Assembly (NCBI GenBank): GCA_002491195.1
Contig: DKVL01000080.1
Coordinates: 1 to 8,287 of the forward strand
DNA from: Lachnospiraceae bacterium UBA7179
Lineage (GTDB): Bacteria > Bacillota > Clostridia > Lachnospirales > Lachnospiraceae
Length of the DNA stretch: 8,287 bases
Direction of reading: 5' to 3'
Both the position numbers and the translations under genes were made by a program. Each line of letters opens with the position of its first letter. The stretch's first letter is position 1. The notes beneath the pieces were generated by a model. It saw only the letters and a program-made list of their open reading frames with translations. It searched no databases and was not told the origin of the DNA. This document shows, piece by piece, positions 1 to 6,347 of the stretch.

Positions 1-22
1 CTACCGACTGAGCTATCTGGGC
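1..22 (-). tRNA. tRNA 5' end, probably tRNA-Phe (partial)
   Basis: Read on the minus strand from position 22, the sequence starts with a seven-base acceptor strand GCCCAGA, then TA (positions 8-9), the D stem GCTC and the D loop AGTCGGTAG, which is the canonical first third of a tRNA. The rest, including the anticodon, is beyond the left edge. The start resembles bacterial tRNA-Phe (E. coli tRNA-Phe begins GCCCGGATAGCTCAG), so Phe is the best guess. The isotype is an inference because the anticodon is not visible. Confidence 0.85.
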
Positions 23-36
23 GCTTGACAAATAAT

Positions 37-65
37 AGTATACACAGCACTATTTCAATTGTCAA
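37..65 (-). promoter_or_regulatory. sigma-A promoter of the tRNA
   Basis: On the minus strand a consensus -35 TTGACA (60-65) is followed by a 17-base spacer and a -10 TATACT (37-42). Transcription would start near position 30, about eight bases before the mature tRNA 5' end at 22. The -35 lies only about 25 bases after the stop of the DHH gene. No hairpin terminator is visible between them, so readthrough from that gene is possible. Confidence 0.85.
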
Positions 66-90
66 CCCATTTTTTCACGAAATCCCATTT

Positions 91-1065
91 TTAGGCTTTA
101 TATTCCCGTAGTACTGCAAGAAATCTGCGCTTGATCTCGTCAATCAGTGCCGCCTTCTCCTGCGCATCTCCTTCAAACGGCACAAAACCACCGGCCATGG
201 AAGCATGTCCCCCGCCGTTACCGATGCCCTCCAACGCTTTGCTAATCACCTTTCCGGCGTCAGGCGCCATTCCTTCACTGCGCACCGAGAGTTTGATCCC
301 ACCCTCTTTCGTAGAATATACGATGGAAAATGTGACTTCCTTCAGGGCAAGCATAAAATCCGAAATGTCCGCGATAACAGGACAATCCCTCCCTATGTCT
401 GCAAAGCTGATGTCATCGTACACTTCAATGCTTGTGATCGCCTTGGAATAAGATGCCAGGTCCTCAAAGCACAGAACACTGTTCTCCAGCATCGATATAA
501 TATTGTAATCGCAGTCATCATACATCCGGTAGAGCATCTCAATATCCAGTTTGGAGACACCTCGCGTGAGATTGCTTGTGTCAATGCGGATCCCATATGT
601 CAGTGTTGTCGCAATCTTGGTGTCCATCGGAACATCATTTTCAAAAAAATACTGCGCGATCATCGTCGCACAGGCGCCGATTTCCGGACGGATATCTTGA
701 AAACGATATGTAAACAGGTCATTGTTCGGGTGGTGGTCAATGCAGATGATCTCATCCCCTGTGATATCGATAATATTGGAGTTTCCCTTCTGGGAATCCA
801 CCAGAATCACCTCATCGTCATCGCTCAGCACCTTTTCCAGGTCATCGACATTCAACAGCTCTATTCCCATGATTTCCACAAGTTTGCCCGTACTGTAACG
901 GTCAATCTTTCCTTTATAGCACATGGTCGCGTGCACACCGCGCAGTTCCAGCAGCCTCTGCAGTCCATATGCGCTTGCGATCGCATCCGGATCCGGAAAG
1001 TTGTGCGTCTGTATATACACATGCTCCCGATTAATCTCACCAAGTATCCTCTCCAAATTTGTCAT
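91..1065 (-). CDS. DHH/DHHA1-family phosphoesterase (NrnA-like oligoribonuclease/pAp phosphatase)
   Basis: The 324-aa product has the ordered motifs of DHH phosphoesterases: H21/D25/D27 in THNFPDPDA (motif I), D90 in VDSQKG (II), D110-H111-H112 in IDHHPN (III) and D162 in YGIRIDTSN (IV), all metal ligands of the N-terminal domain. The C-terminal DHHA1 substrate-binding domain carries GNGGGHASMA at 282-291. Length and motif spacing fit NrnA-type enzymes (about 310-330 aa), which degrade nano-RNA and dephosphorylate pAp in the cytoplasm. The exact substrate cannot be read from sequence, and cyclic-dinucleotide or other DHH activities remain possible. A GTG at 1122 would add 19 residues but has no ribosome site. 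The ATG at 1065 follows GCGGGGGAAACGGT, so it is preferred. The gene looks intact. Confidence 0.9.
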   Translation of the reverse strand: MTNLERILGEINREHVYIQTHNFPDPDAIASAYGLQRLLELRGVHATMCYKGKIDRYSTGKLVEIMGIELLNVDDLEKVLSDDDEVILVDSQKGNSNIIDITGDEIICIDHHPNNDLFTYRFQDIRPEIGACATMIAQYFFENDVPMDTKIATTLTYGIRIDTSNLTRGVSKLDIEMLYRMYDDCDYNIISMLENSVLCFEDLASYSKAITSIEVYDDISFADIGRDCPVIADISDFMLALKEVTFSIVYSTKEGGIKLSVRSEGMAPDAGKVISKALEGIGNGGGHASMAGGFVPFEGDAQEKAALIDEIKRRFLAVLREYKA

Positions 1066-1112
1066 ACCGTTTCCCCCGCTTTTTCCCGATAAAATATTTA
1101 TATTTATTCTCC

Positions 1113-1121
1113 ATTTTATCA
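1113..1121 (-). promoter_or_regulatory. Candidate extended -10 promoter of the DHH gene
   Basis: On the minus strand TGATAAAAT forms an extended -10 (TGn plus TAAAAT at 1113-1118), placing a start near 1106 and a leader of about 40 bases before the ATG at 1065. There is no good -35 at 17-18 bases. This is a weak call based on the -10 alone. Confidence 0.35.
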
Positions 1122-1182
1122 CACTCTCACGGGAAATGCCACTTCAAAAAATAATTCAAAACAGTCCCTCATTGGGAATTTT

Positions 1183-1721
1183 TCACGTCTTGTCGATCCT
1201 GTCGATCAGGCAGCTGTGCGGTTTCAATTTGCGGTCTTTATCGTAATTGATCCCGACAAGCAGGATCCCGCCGCTGTAACCTTCCAGCGCCTGTGTGTAG
1301 TGTCTGTCCTTAATCTGCTGCAGGGCAATTTCCGCAGTCCCGGCGTATTTTGGCTCTACCACAAGCGTGGGCTTGTTCGTGTGGGGCAGCGGAAGGAACA
1401 CGATGTCCGCAAAGCCCTTTCCACAAGGTATTTCCTTTCGGAAATCCCTGGGAAACTCCCGTATGATCTTATAGTCTTTTCTCGCGCTGTAGTACGCAAG
1501 TCCGATCACGCACCCGAGCAAATTTTCATCATTATAGGTCAGTATGGAGGACACCTCTGTGTGCGCCCTGTCAAGCGCCTCGGCCTGCTGACACAGATAT
1601 TCTGCTGTTCTGTATTGATACACTCGTTTGTGTATTCTATTAACCCCGTTTTATCCACATAAATTTTAGAAGGAACTGCCTTCAGAAACCCTTCATTGTC
1701 TGGATTCAGATAGATTCCCAT
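1183..1721 (-). pseudogene. AAA-ATPase-like / PD-(D/E)XK protein gene with its ATPase core deleted
   Basis: Two pieces of one family lie in different frames. The N-terminal piece starts at ATG 1721 behind GGGAGG and reads MGIYLNPDNEGF, YVDKTGLIEYTN and CVSRPRR. That is the start of the AAA-ATPase-like family up to the point where the P-loop (usually RFGKS) should follow. After this the frame runs into a stop at 1539. The C-terminal piece, frame open from 1623 to the TGA at 1183, reads HTEVSSILTYNDENLLGCV, REFPRDF, GKGFADIVFLP and VEPKYAG, the family's PD-(D/E)XK-like tail. Full-length relatives are about 500 aa or more (family knowledge). Here the whole ATPase core, including the Walker motifs, is missing and the join is out of frame, so the gene is dead. 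The likely junction is at 1573-1595. Its intact relatives have no settled function; some are suspected of mobile or defence roles. Confidence 0.8.
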
Positions 1722-1750
1722 CGCCATACCTCCCATTTCCTGTTTTCTTT

Positions 1751-1779
1751 ATTATATGGAAAACCCGGCATCTTAGCAA
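1751..1779 (-). promoter_or_regulatory. sigma-A promoter of the broken AAA-ATPase-like gene
   Basis: On the minus strand TTGCTA (1774-1779) is separated by 17 bases from a perfect TATAAT (1751-1756). It reads toward the ATG at 1721. The promoter is still intact although the gene is not. Confidence 0.7.
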
Positions 1780-1861
1780 GACAATCCATGCATCATTTTG
1801 TCGGGTAGATATGGGGATGTTACTGTTCGTATGTTTATTCTGCTGCAAAGGGAAATGGTTA

Positions 1862-1890
1862 TTGCATGTCAAAAGCCCATGTGCTATACT
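1862..1890 (+). promoter_or_regulatory. sigma-A extended -10 promoter of the PD-(D/E)XK gene
   Basis: TTGCAT (1862-1867), a 17-base spacer and TATACT (1885-1890) preceded by TGC form an extended -10 promoter. It sits about 43 bases upstream of the proposed TTG start at 1933. It is divergent from the promoter at 1751-1779. Together they account for the 1722-1932 intergenic stretch, where nothing else stands out. Confidence 0.6.
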
Positions 1891-1989
1891 TTGAACTAAA
1901 GAACCGTAAAAAGCGAAAGAGAAGATAAAATATTGGAAATTGAAGATAATATACAATGGCATCCTGCCTTCTGTTCCGCGATTGAGCTA

Positions 1990-2149
1990 GAGCGTGTTTG
2001 AAAAATCATTCCTACCATCTGCACGCCCCATTTTGTGGGAGATTTGTGCCAAATTCAGGTTACATAGCCCGCTATGCGCCCTTCATTTGGCACAAATCTC
2101 CCACAAACTGTGATGCACATCTGGCAGAAAGCATTTTTCAAACGCGCTC
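1990..2149. mobile_element. 160-bp palindromic MITE with TA target duplication
   Basis: The element is an ungapped inverted repeat of two 80-base arms centred at 2069/2070. The termini are GAGCGTGTTTGAAAAAT and, inverted, GAGCGCGTTTGAAAAAT (16 of 17 identical). An inner 23-base block is perfectly repeated (2032-2054 against 2085-2107), and the tip is CATAGC-CC-GCTATG. It is flanked by TA on both sides (1988-1989 and 2150-2151), or by CTAG/CTAGA if counted more widely. The insertion adds 162 bases to the host gene. There is no coding content, so it would need a transposase from elsewhere; TA duplication suggests an IS630/Tc1-mariner-type enzyme (inference). Transcribed RNA would fold into one long hairpin. 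Confidence 0.85.
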
Positions 2150-2447
2150 TAGAACTGCGGGAAAACAAAAAGGACTTGAAGTATGAGCGGAAACACAGCC
2201 TGAGTAAGAAGCCGCTCCAGATCGATTTTCTTGTGATCAGGAAAAAACAGAACACGGTCATCAAAAATGAAATCGGTGATTTCTTCCTCAAGAATAATGT
2301 ATTTGAGTATAAATCACCGGGAGACTCCTTGACAGTACCTCAAAGCTGACAGACAGCGGGGACAGGGAGAACGCGGATTCTGTCATGAATGTCGTATCAG
2401 AGGCCAACATCAGTCTGTTTAAAAAAATGATACAGGAGGGTGATCAA

Positions 2448-2615
2448 ATGTGTGAGGAATTAAAAGAAATGCTTGCGCCTGAAATCGTAGAATTCAAAAT
2501 ACTTCTGGCAAAGCAGAATGCAGAGCTCGCAGACAATGCTGCCAAGCTCGCAGACAAAGATGCAGAAATTCAAAAACTCAAAAAAATGCTTGCCGATGCG
2601 GGAATCAAAGCATAG
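2448..2615 (+). CDS. Possible internally initiated 55-aa coiled-coil protein (C-terminal tail of the broken nuclease gene)
   Basis: Within the tail of the broken PD-(D/E)XK gene an ATG at 2448 follows AGGAGGGTGATC with an 8-base gap, a ribosome site almost fully complementary to the 16S tail. The product begins MCEELKEMLAPEIVEFK and continues with a degenerate heptad coiled coil (AELADNAAKLADKDAEIQKL) to the stop at 2615. A strong terminator follows directly. The same bases encode QEGDQMCEE in the parent frame, so the ribosome site may be a coding coincidence. In enterobacterial Rpn nucleases an internal start yields a C-terminal protein that inhibits the full-length toxin (established). A similar role here is only an analogy. 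With the nuclease dead, this could be a surviving remnant. Confidence 0.35.
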   Translation: MCEELKEMLAPEIVEFKILLAKQNAELADNAAKLADKDAEIQKLKKMLADAGIKA

Positions 2616-2629
2616 CATTTCCATCAGGC

Positions 2630-2668
2630 GCAGATTTCCTGCCATACTGCAGGAAATCTGCTTTTTTT
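2630..2668 (+). terminator. Rho-independent terminator after the nuclease gene
   Basis: A perfect 12-bp stem GCAGATTTCCTG / CAGGAAATCTGC (2630-2641 and 2650-2661) with an 8-base loop is followed by seven T (2662-2668). It begins 15 bases after the stop at 2615. Confidence 0.9.
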
Positions 2669-2671
2669 CCT

Positions 2672-2710
2672 AAATCCGTGAATCCAAATGGTTCACGGAT
2701 TTCGTTTTTT
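2672..2710 (+). terminator. Second tandem terminator
   Basis: An 11-bp perfect stem AAATCCGTGAA / TTCACGGATTT (2672-2682 and 2692-2702) with a 9-base loop is followed by CG and six T (2705-2710). It lies four bases after the first terminator and acts in the same direction. Confidence 0.75.
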
Positions 2711-2752
2711 ATATATTTAAAACAGCATCTGTCATTAACAGAATTATAGCGT

Positions 2753-2770
2753 CTGCTGTCATGACAGCAG
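2753..2770. repeat. 18-bp perfect palindrome over a stop codon
   Basis: CTGCTGTCATGACAGCAG is its own reverse complement. It spans the TGA stop (minus strand, 2759-2761) of the broken small gene to its right. It could be an operator-like site or chance. No second copy was seen. Confidence 0.5.
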
Positions 2771-3085
2771 CCTGCCAATCTCCTCCTGAAACATTGGAAA
2801 AACTGTGGACACCTGCTCTGCCAGCGCAGTATTATCCTCTTCTGACTCCCCGCCGCACAGCGCCATGGCAATGCGGTATGCGGTGCGGATTTCAGGCCCT
2901 ATGGTACGGTTCTGCTCATCAAGCAACAGCTCCTGATTACAAAAAACTGTGGCAAATGCGCGGTCTTTTCGGGGCTACATTCTTCGGAGTCATCCAGTCC
3001 ATTACAGTAATGGATCATTTCCTGGATCAGTGACCGCATTTTCTTATTCCATGTCCTGTCTGAACAGTAGCTCGTTACTACTCAT
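2759..3085 (-). pseudogene. Unrecognised small gene with frameshifts, downstream of the glycosyltransferase
   Basis: On the minus strand an ATG at 3085, seven bases past the glycosyltransferase stop, reads MSSNELLFRQD before a stop. One frame over, from about 3055, the sequence reads TWNKKMRSLIQEMIHYCNG and EKTAHLPQF. From the run of six A on the plus strand (2941-2946) a third frame reads CNQELLLDEQNRTIGPEIR, TAYRIAMALCGGESEEDN and VFPMFQEEIGRLLS, then TGA. The fragments have the composition of real soluble, mainly helical protein and join at short-deletion sites (about two bases near 3050, one base in the A/T run). The intact product would be about 107 aa. I do not recognise the family. Position suggests it was the next gene after the glycosyltransferase. 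Indel sequencing errors are an alternative. Confidence 0.5.
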
Positions 3086-3091
3086 AATGAT

Positions 3092-4137
3092 CTATTCCGT
3101 ATATAAATTTTTCTGGCATTCCTCATATTTCTTGCAAAATACGTCTGCCAAGTCATCCTCGCCAAACAGATGATACAACTCGATAATGTGCTGGTAGCAG
3201 TACAGCAGCGCGCTTCCCAGCATGTCTGTGTCTGGCATCATGGTCGCCTTCACATATTTGATCAAGGCTTTTAATGGCTCGTGGTTGTCCATCAGCACAT
3301 TCGCGTGATAGAATACAAAACGTGCAGAATCGCACAATGGTTCATAACGCTCCATCAGGGCAAGCGCATCCTCCGCTCTGCCTTCCATCACATATGCCTT
3401 TGCAAGTCCCTCCACCATGTTGTGCACATACAAAGGCTGGCAGTTGTCTACCAGATCCAGCCCCTTCTCATAATACTGGACCGCCGCCCCGCTGTTATTC
3501 AGGACAAGTTCTGATTGTCCGAGCTGAAAATACAGATATGCACTTTCCCCCTCTATCTCCAGCGCATGATGCAGCAGATGCAGGTTGCGTTCCTGCTTGA
3601 CTCGCATCTGTTCCGACGAAAGCGCATAACCATAATGAGTTACTTCGATTGGCAACCCAAAATAATATGCGGGCACGCCTCCCTTTCCCTTCCGGGACAT
3701 AATCTGCTCATGAACCGCCCCTTTGAATGCATAATAACGCTTATCATAAAAACGCGGTACATTGTCTTTCATGCGGCTGTATTGCCCATCCGGGCGGCTG
3801 ACAATACTCTGCCCACAATCCCCTGGTTCGCCCTCACCTGCCGCATCAGACCAGTCGTATTGCATTTCTCGATATACTCATCGCAGTCAAGCGCGAGAAT
3901 GTAACTGTTTGAGGCGTGTTTCGCACAGAAGTTCCGCGCCGCGCTGAAATCATCGCACCATGAAAAATCAACTACTTTGTCCGCATACTGTGTGGCAATC
4001 TCCCTGGTACAGTCTGTGGAACCTGTATCAGCCACGACAATCTCCAAGTCGTACTGCCGCAGCCGTTTCAGACACTCCTCGATATGCACCGCTTCGTTTT
4101 TTGCGATGATGCATACAGATATTGGTATCCTTGACAT
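3092..4137 (-). pseudogene. Family 2 glycosyltransferase with TPR-like tail, single frameshift
   Basis: The ATG at 4137 follows AAAGGAGATAAAAAT and opens a GT-A fold: ISVCIIAKNEA (6-16), VVADTGSTD (34-42, nucleotide-sugar binding), DFSWCDDFSAARN (57-69) and LDCDE with D84-x-D86 as metal-binding DxD. The frame then stops at 3769. The other frame, open from 3865 to the TAG at 3092, carries PRFYDKRYYAFKGAVHEQI, typical of the end of this glycosyltransferase domain. A helical TPR-like tail follows (YFQLGQSELVLNNSGAAVQYYEKG and later units). The frames join sensibly as VLSxRPDGQYSR near 3790-3805, so a single lost base explains the break. The restored protein is about 348 aa. Lying just downstream of flagellin, it is a plausible flagellin glycosyltransferase (inference). 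A sequencing indel is possible. No slippery heptamer supports programmed frameshifting. Confidence 0.8.
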
Positions 4138-4155
4138 ATTTTTATCTCCTTTTTC

Positions 4156-4182
4156 AAAAAATGTATCGCACTGCAGCGACAC
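4156..4182 (-). terminator. Weak terminator/attenuator-like hairpin before the glycosyltransferase
   Basis: On the minus strand GTGTCGC (4176-4182), a 6-base loop and GCGATAC (4163-4169) form a 7-bp stem with one G-U pair, followed by A and six T (4156-4161). The T run ends just upstream of the glycosyltransferase ribosome site, so it could attenuate that gene. This is a small hairpin and the call is tentative. Confidence 0.4.
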
Positions 4183-4219
4183 TACAATGATTTGCGTTGT
4201 TGTAATCTCCTATAAAGTA

Positions 4220-4275
4220 AAAATCCTGACATGAGATCTGCATGTCAATCGACTTCATACTCATATCAGGATTTT
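4220..4275 (-). terminator. Long hairpin with T-rich tail between flagellin and glycosyltransferase
   Basis: Arms AAAATCCTGACATGAG (4220-4235) and CTCATATCAGGATTTT (4260-4275) pair over 16 bp around a 24-base loop. The single mismatch is a G-U wobble only on the minus-strand RNA, which ends in TTTTTACTTTATA. It may terminate leftover flagellin transcription or structure the leader of the glycosyltransferase mRNA. Confidence 0.55.
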
Positions 4276-4325
4276 ATATCCATATTATTGAGAGGGATTA
4301 GACGAAGTACCTGTGACATTCACAT

Positions 4326-4351
4326 AAAAGCCGCCCTGACGGACGGCTTTT
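4326..4351 (-). terminator. Flagellin terminator
   Basis: Stem AAAAGCCGTCC / GGGCGGCTTTT with loop GTCA on the minus strand, 11 bp with one G-U pair that would be a mismatch on the plus strand. It lies about 70 bases after the flagellin stop. The T run is short (four T then ATGTG), so some readthrough into the glycosyltransferase is plausible. With the hairpins at 4220-4275 and 4156-4182 it accounts for the 4138-4422 gap. No clear promoter was found there. Confidence 0.7.
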
Positions 4352-4422
4352 GCTTATTCTTATAGTAAGGACAGTGTGTCCAAATGGACTTGTCATCTGT
4401 CTCAAACATTTTAAAACGAATC

Positions 4423-6285
4423 TTAGCCTAACAGACTCAGAACGCCCTGATTGCCCTGATTTGCCTGTGCAAGCATAGACTGGCCTGCCTGTGAGAGGAT
4501 GTTGGCGTTAGAATACTTCACCATCTCTGTCGCCATATCTGTGTCGCGGATTGCGCTCTCTGCAGATGTCGTGTTCTCTACTACGTTGTCCAAGTTGTTG
4601 ATCGTGTGCTCTAAGCGGTTCTGAACTGCGCCGAGGAGTGAACGCTGTGCAGATACAGTCGCAACTGCGTCAGAGATCGCATCGATCGCATAGGTTGCTG
4701 CGCTGCCGCTGTCATCAACAACGTTGAGGTCTTTCACGCCCAAACCTGCAGAAGACATTGTCTTGATCTCAACACCGATCTTGTTTGTCATATCTGCGTC
4801 TGCGCCTACATGAAGTGCAAAGGTAAGGGAATTATCGATCTCCGCCTTGCCATGTGTGATTTCAAAAGTACCATCACCATTATTCTTGATTGCTGAACGC
4901 TTATCTGAATCCGCGCCGATGTTGTTTGCTATCTCAAGCTCTTTTGCCATCTTTTCGTATGCTGTCTTTAATGAAATGTCTGTCTTTGATTCTGATGCAG
5001 AAGGAATTGCATAGTAATAGCTGGTATCAGCTTTGATGTACTGCCCCTCCTTTACCCTTGCCGCAATATCATCTGCAGTCATCTTGGTTCCATCAGCCTT
5101 TGTGGTAACACCTATTGTAAAGGTTTCTGCTGTTGCATTTGCACTATCGTAAAATTCAACCGTCTTTCCATCAGCTAAAGCCTTAATTGCATCTTGCACA
5201 TCAGATACCGTCTGAATACCCTGGTTGGATAAAGAACCTGTAGCTACAGATGTTGTATATGTATCACCTGCTATAGGCGTATAAGCTGTATCGCTTGCCG
5301 TATTCCCCGTCGTCTTGTAAAAACCTGAAGCAGCATGCTTTACATCATTCAAAAACGCATTTTTATTTGTATCTACATAGGTATACTCCACGCCATCCTT
5401 ATCGACCAGCTTATCACCAGCTGCCCATGTAGGAGCTGCATGTGCTGCAGTAGTTGACATATCAATTGTATCATTACCTACAAGCGTAACCGTTCCTCCG
5501 CCCACAGTATTCTTATCTGTCAGTGTTGCGCCTTCTTTTACTGTCAATGTGATTGCGTTTCCTGCGGAATCCTTTACTGAAATTCCTGCAGCAGCCGACA
5601 TATCACCTGCAGCTACAGCAGTAGCTATAGTATATTTCACACCATCCTGCTCGATCACATCGCCTACGGCTGCTGTTGCTGTTTTCATATTCGCGTAGTC
5701 ATTTGTCCTACGAGAACCGACAATGTTATAGTCCGTTCCGCCAATTTTTACTGTATCACCCGCCTTAAGCGCATCCGCTGTAAACTTGGACTTGCCACTT
5801 CCAATGCTCTCCAGCTTTCCAGCCAGACCAGCATCATGTGCCTCAAGTGTCTTAACACCCTTTGTGCCGTCGCCCTTCAACAGATAGGTCTCATTGAACT
5901 TGGTTGTCTCTGCAACACGGTCGATCTCTGTTGTCAGCTGTGAGATCTCGTCCTGGATGGTCTGACGGTCAGATACGGAGTTCGTGCCGTTTGATGCCTT
6001 GTTTGCCAGTTCGTTCATACGCTGTAACATATCATGCACTTCTGTCAATGCACCTTCTGCTGTCTGTACTGCGCTGATGCCATCTTCAGCATTTGCAGAT
6101 GCCTGGGAAAGACCTCTGATCTGCTTTCTCATCTTCTCTGAAATAGAGAGTCCTGCTGCATCGTCTGCTGCGCGGTTTACCTTGTAGCCTGACGATAACT
6201 TCTCTGCTGACTTGGATAACTGTCCTGTTGTGATCCCTAACATTCTGTTTGAATTCATTGCTCTAAGATTGTGCTGTACTACCAT
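4423..6285 (-). CDS. fliC: Flagellin (filament protein)
   Basis: A 620-aa flagellin secreted by the flagellar type III apparatus to build the filament. Conserved D0/D1 N-terminus at about 1-140 includes HNLRAMNSNRMLG, SAEKLSSGYKVNRAADDAAG and LQRMNELANKASNGTNS (87-103). The C-terminal D1/D0 at about 533-620 includes SAQRSLLGAVQNRLEHTINN and ends NQGVLSLLG. Residues 140-530 form a large variable surface domain with no cysteine. It contains repeated GD..(x)..DG-x-x-Y segments at 176-188, 208-220 and 290-303. QRM-N-EL (88-93) matches the TLR5-contact region of other flagellins, with Asn where Salmonella has Arg92. The ATG at 6285 sits behind CGGAGGTAATTTT. The gene begins about 80 bases after csrA copy 1. 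No separate promoter was found in that gap, so co-transcription with csrA is likely. Translation is probably CsrA-controlled (see leader sites). Confidence 0.97.
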   Translation of the reverse strand: MVVQHNLRAMNSNRMLGITTGQLSKSAEKLSSGYKVNRAADDAAGLSISEKMRKQIRGLSQASANAEDGISAVQTAEGALTEVHDMLQRMNELANKASNGTNSVSDRQTIQDEISQLTTEIDRVAETTKFNETYLLKGDGTKGVKTLEAHDAGLAGKLESIGSGKSKFTADALKAGDTVKIGGTDYNIVGSRRTNDYANMKTATAAVGDVIEQDGVKYTIATAVAAGDMSAAAGISVKDSAGNAITLTVKEGATLTDKNTVGGGTVTLVGNDTIDMSTTAAHAAPTWAAGDKLVDKDGVEYTYVDTNKNAFLNDVKHAASGFYKTTGNTASDTAYTPIAGDTYTTSVATGSLSNQGIQTVSDVQDAIKALADGKTVEFYDSANATAETFTIGVTTKADGTKMTADDIAARVKEGQYIKADTSYYYAIPSASESKTDISLKTAYEKMAKELEIANNIGADSDKRSAIKNNGDGTFEITHGKAEIDNSLTFALHVGADADMTNKIGVEIKTMSSAGLGVKDLNVVDDSGSAATYAIDAISDAVATVSAQRSLLGAVQNRLEHTINNLDNVVENTTSAESAIRDTDMATEMVKYSNANILSQAGQSMLAQANQGNQGVLSLLG

Positions 6286-6289
6286 AAAA

Positions 6290-6302
6290 TTACCTCCGTG
6301 TA
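6290..6302 (-). promoter_or_regulatory. Putative CsrA site overlapping the flagellin ribosome site
   Basis: The minus-strand sequence TACACGGAGGTAA contains the Shine-Dalgarno GGAGG inside a context close to the CsrA consensus (ACARGGAUGU-like). It parallels the Shine-Dalgarno-overlapping site of Bacillus hag mRNA. CsrA bound here would block ribosomes. The family precedent is established; this site is inferred. Confidence 0.5.
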
Positions 6303-6347
6303 CAAAACAGGAGAGAACTTTCAGATTCTCAATCCCATTTTCGTGCT

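Larger units (their letters stand above)
1933..2615 (+). pseudogene. PD-(D/E)XK nuclease-like gene, split by a MITE and internally deleted
   Basis: The gene starts at TTG 1933 and reads MEIEDNIQWHPAFCSAIEL up to the MITE. It resumes in the same frame after 2149 as ELRENKKDLKYERK, LQIDFLVIRK and IKNEIGDFFLKNNVFEYKS, giving the D...E-x-K signature of a PD-(D/E)XK active site. Removing the insertion restores a continuous frame (IELELRENKK). Around 2325-2345 the N-terminal frame (SPGDSLT) gives way to another frame reading KLTDSGDRENADSVMN and a coiled-coil tail (QNAELADNAAKLADKDAEIQKL), ending at TAG 2615. Related proteins are roughly 300 aa (family knowledge), so a middle segment of about 100 or more residues seems deleted out of frame. 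The MITE adds an early TGA at 1999. The full-length product cannot be made. The architecture resembles Rpn/PD-(D/E)XK transposase-like proteins. The exact family name is inferred. Confidence 0.8.

Noticed and set aside
25..30. TTGACA on the plus strand next to the tRNA
   Set aside because: No matching -10 downstream on the plus strand and no plus-strand gene; the real promoter here is on the minus strand.
205..1092. Long plus-strand open frame opposite the DHH gene
   Set aside because: It is the antisense shadow of an intact gene with clear catalytic motifs; its translation shows no recognisable family or ribosome site.
1693..1962. 89-aa minus-strand open frame over the divergent promoters
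   Set aside because: Low-complexity hydrophobic translation, no ribosome site, and it overlaps two good promoters and the start of the nuclease gene.
3790..3805. Programmed -1 frameshift in the glycosyltransferase
   Set aside because: No X-XXY-YYZ slippery heptamer and no following pseudoknot evident; a lost base or sequencing indel is simpler.
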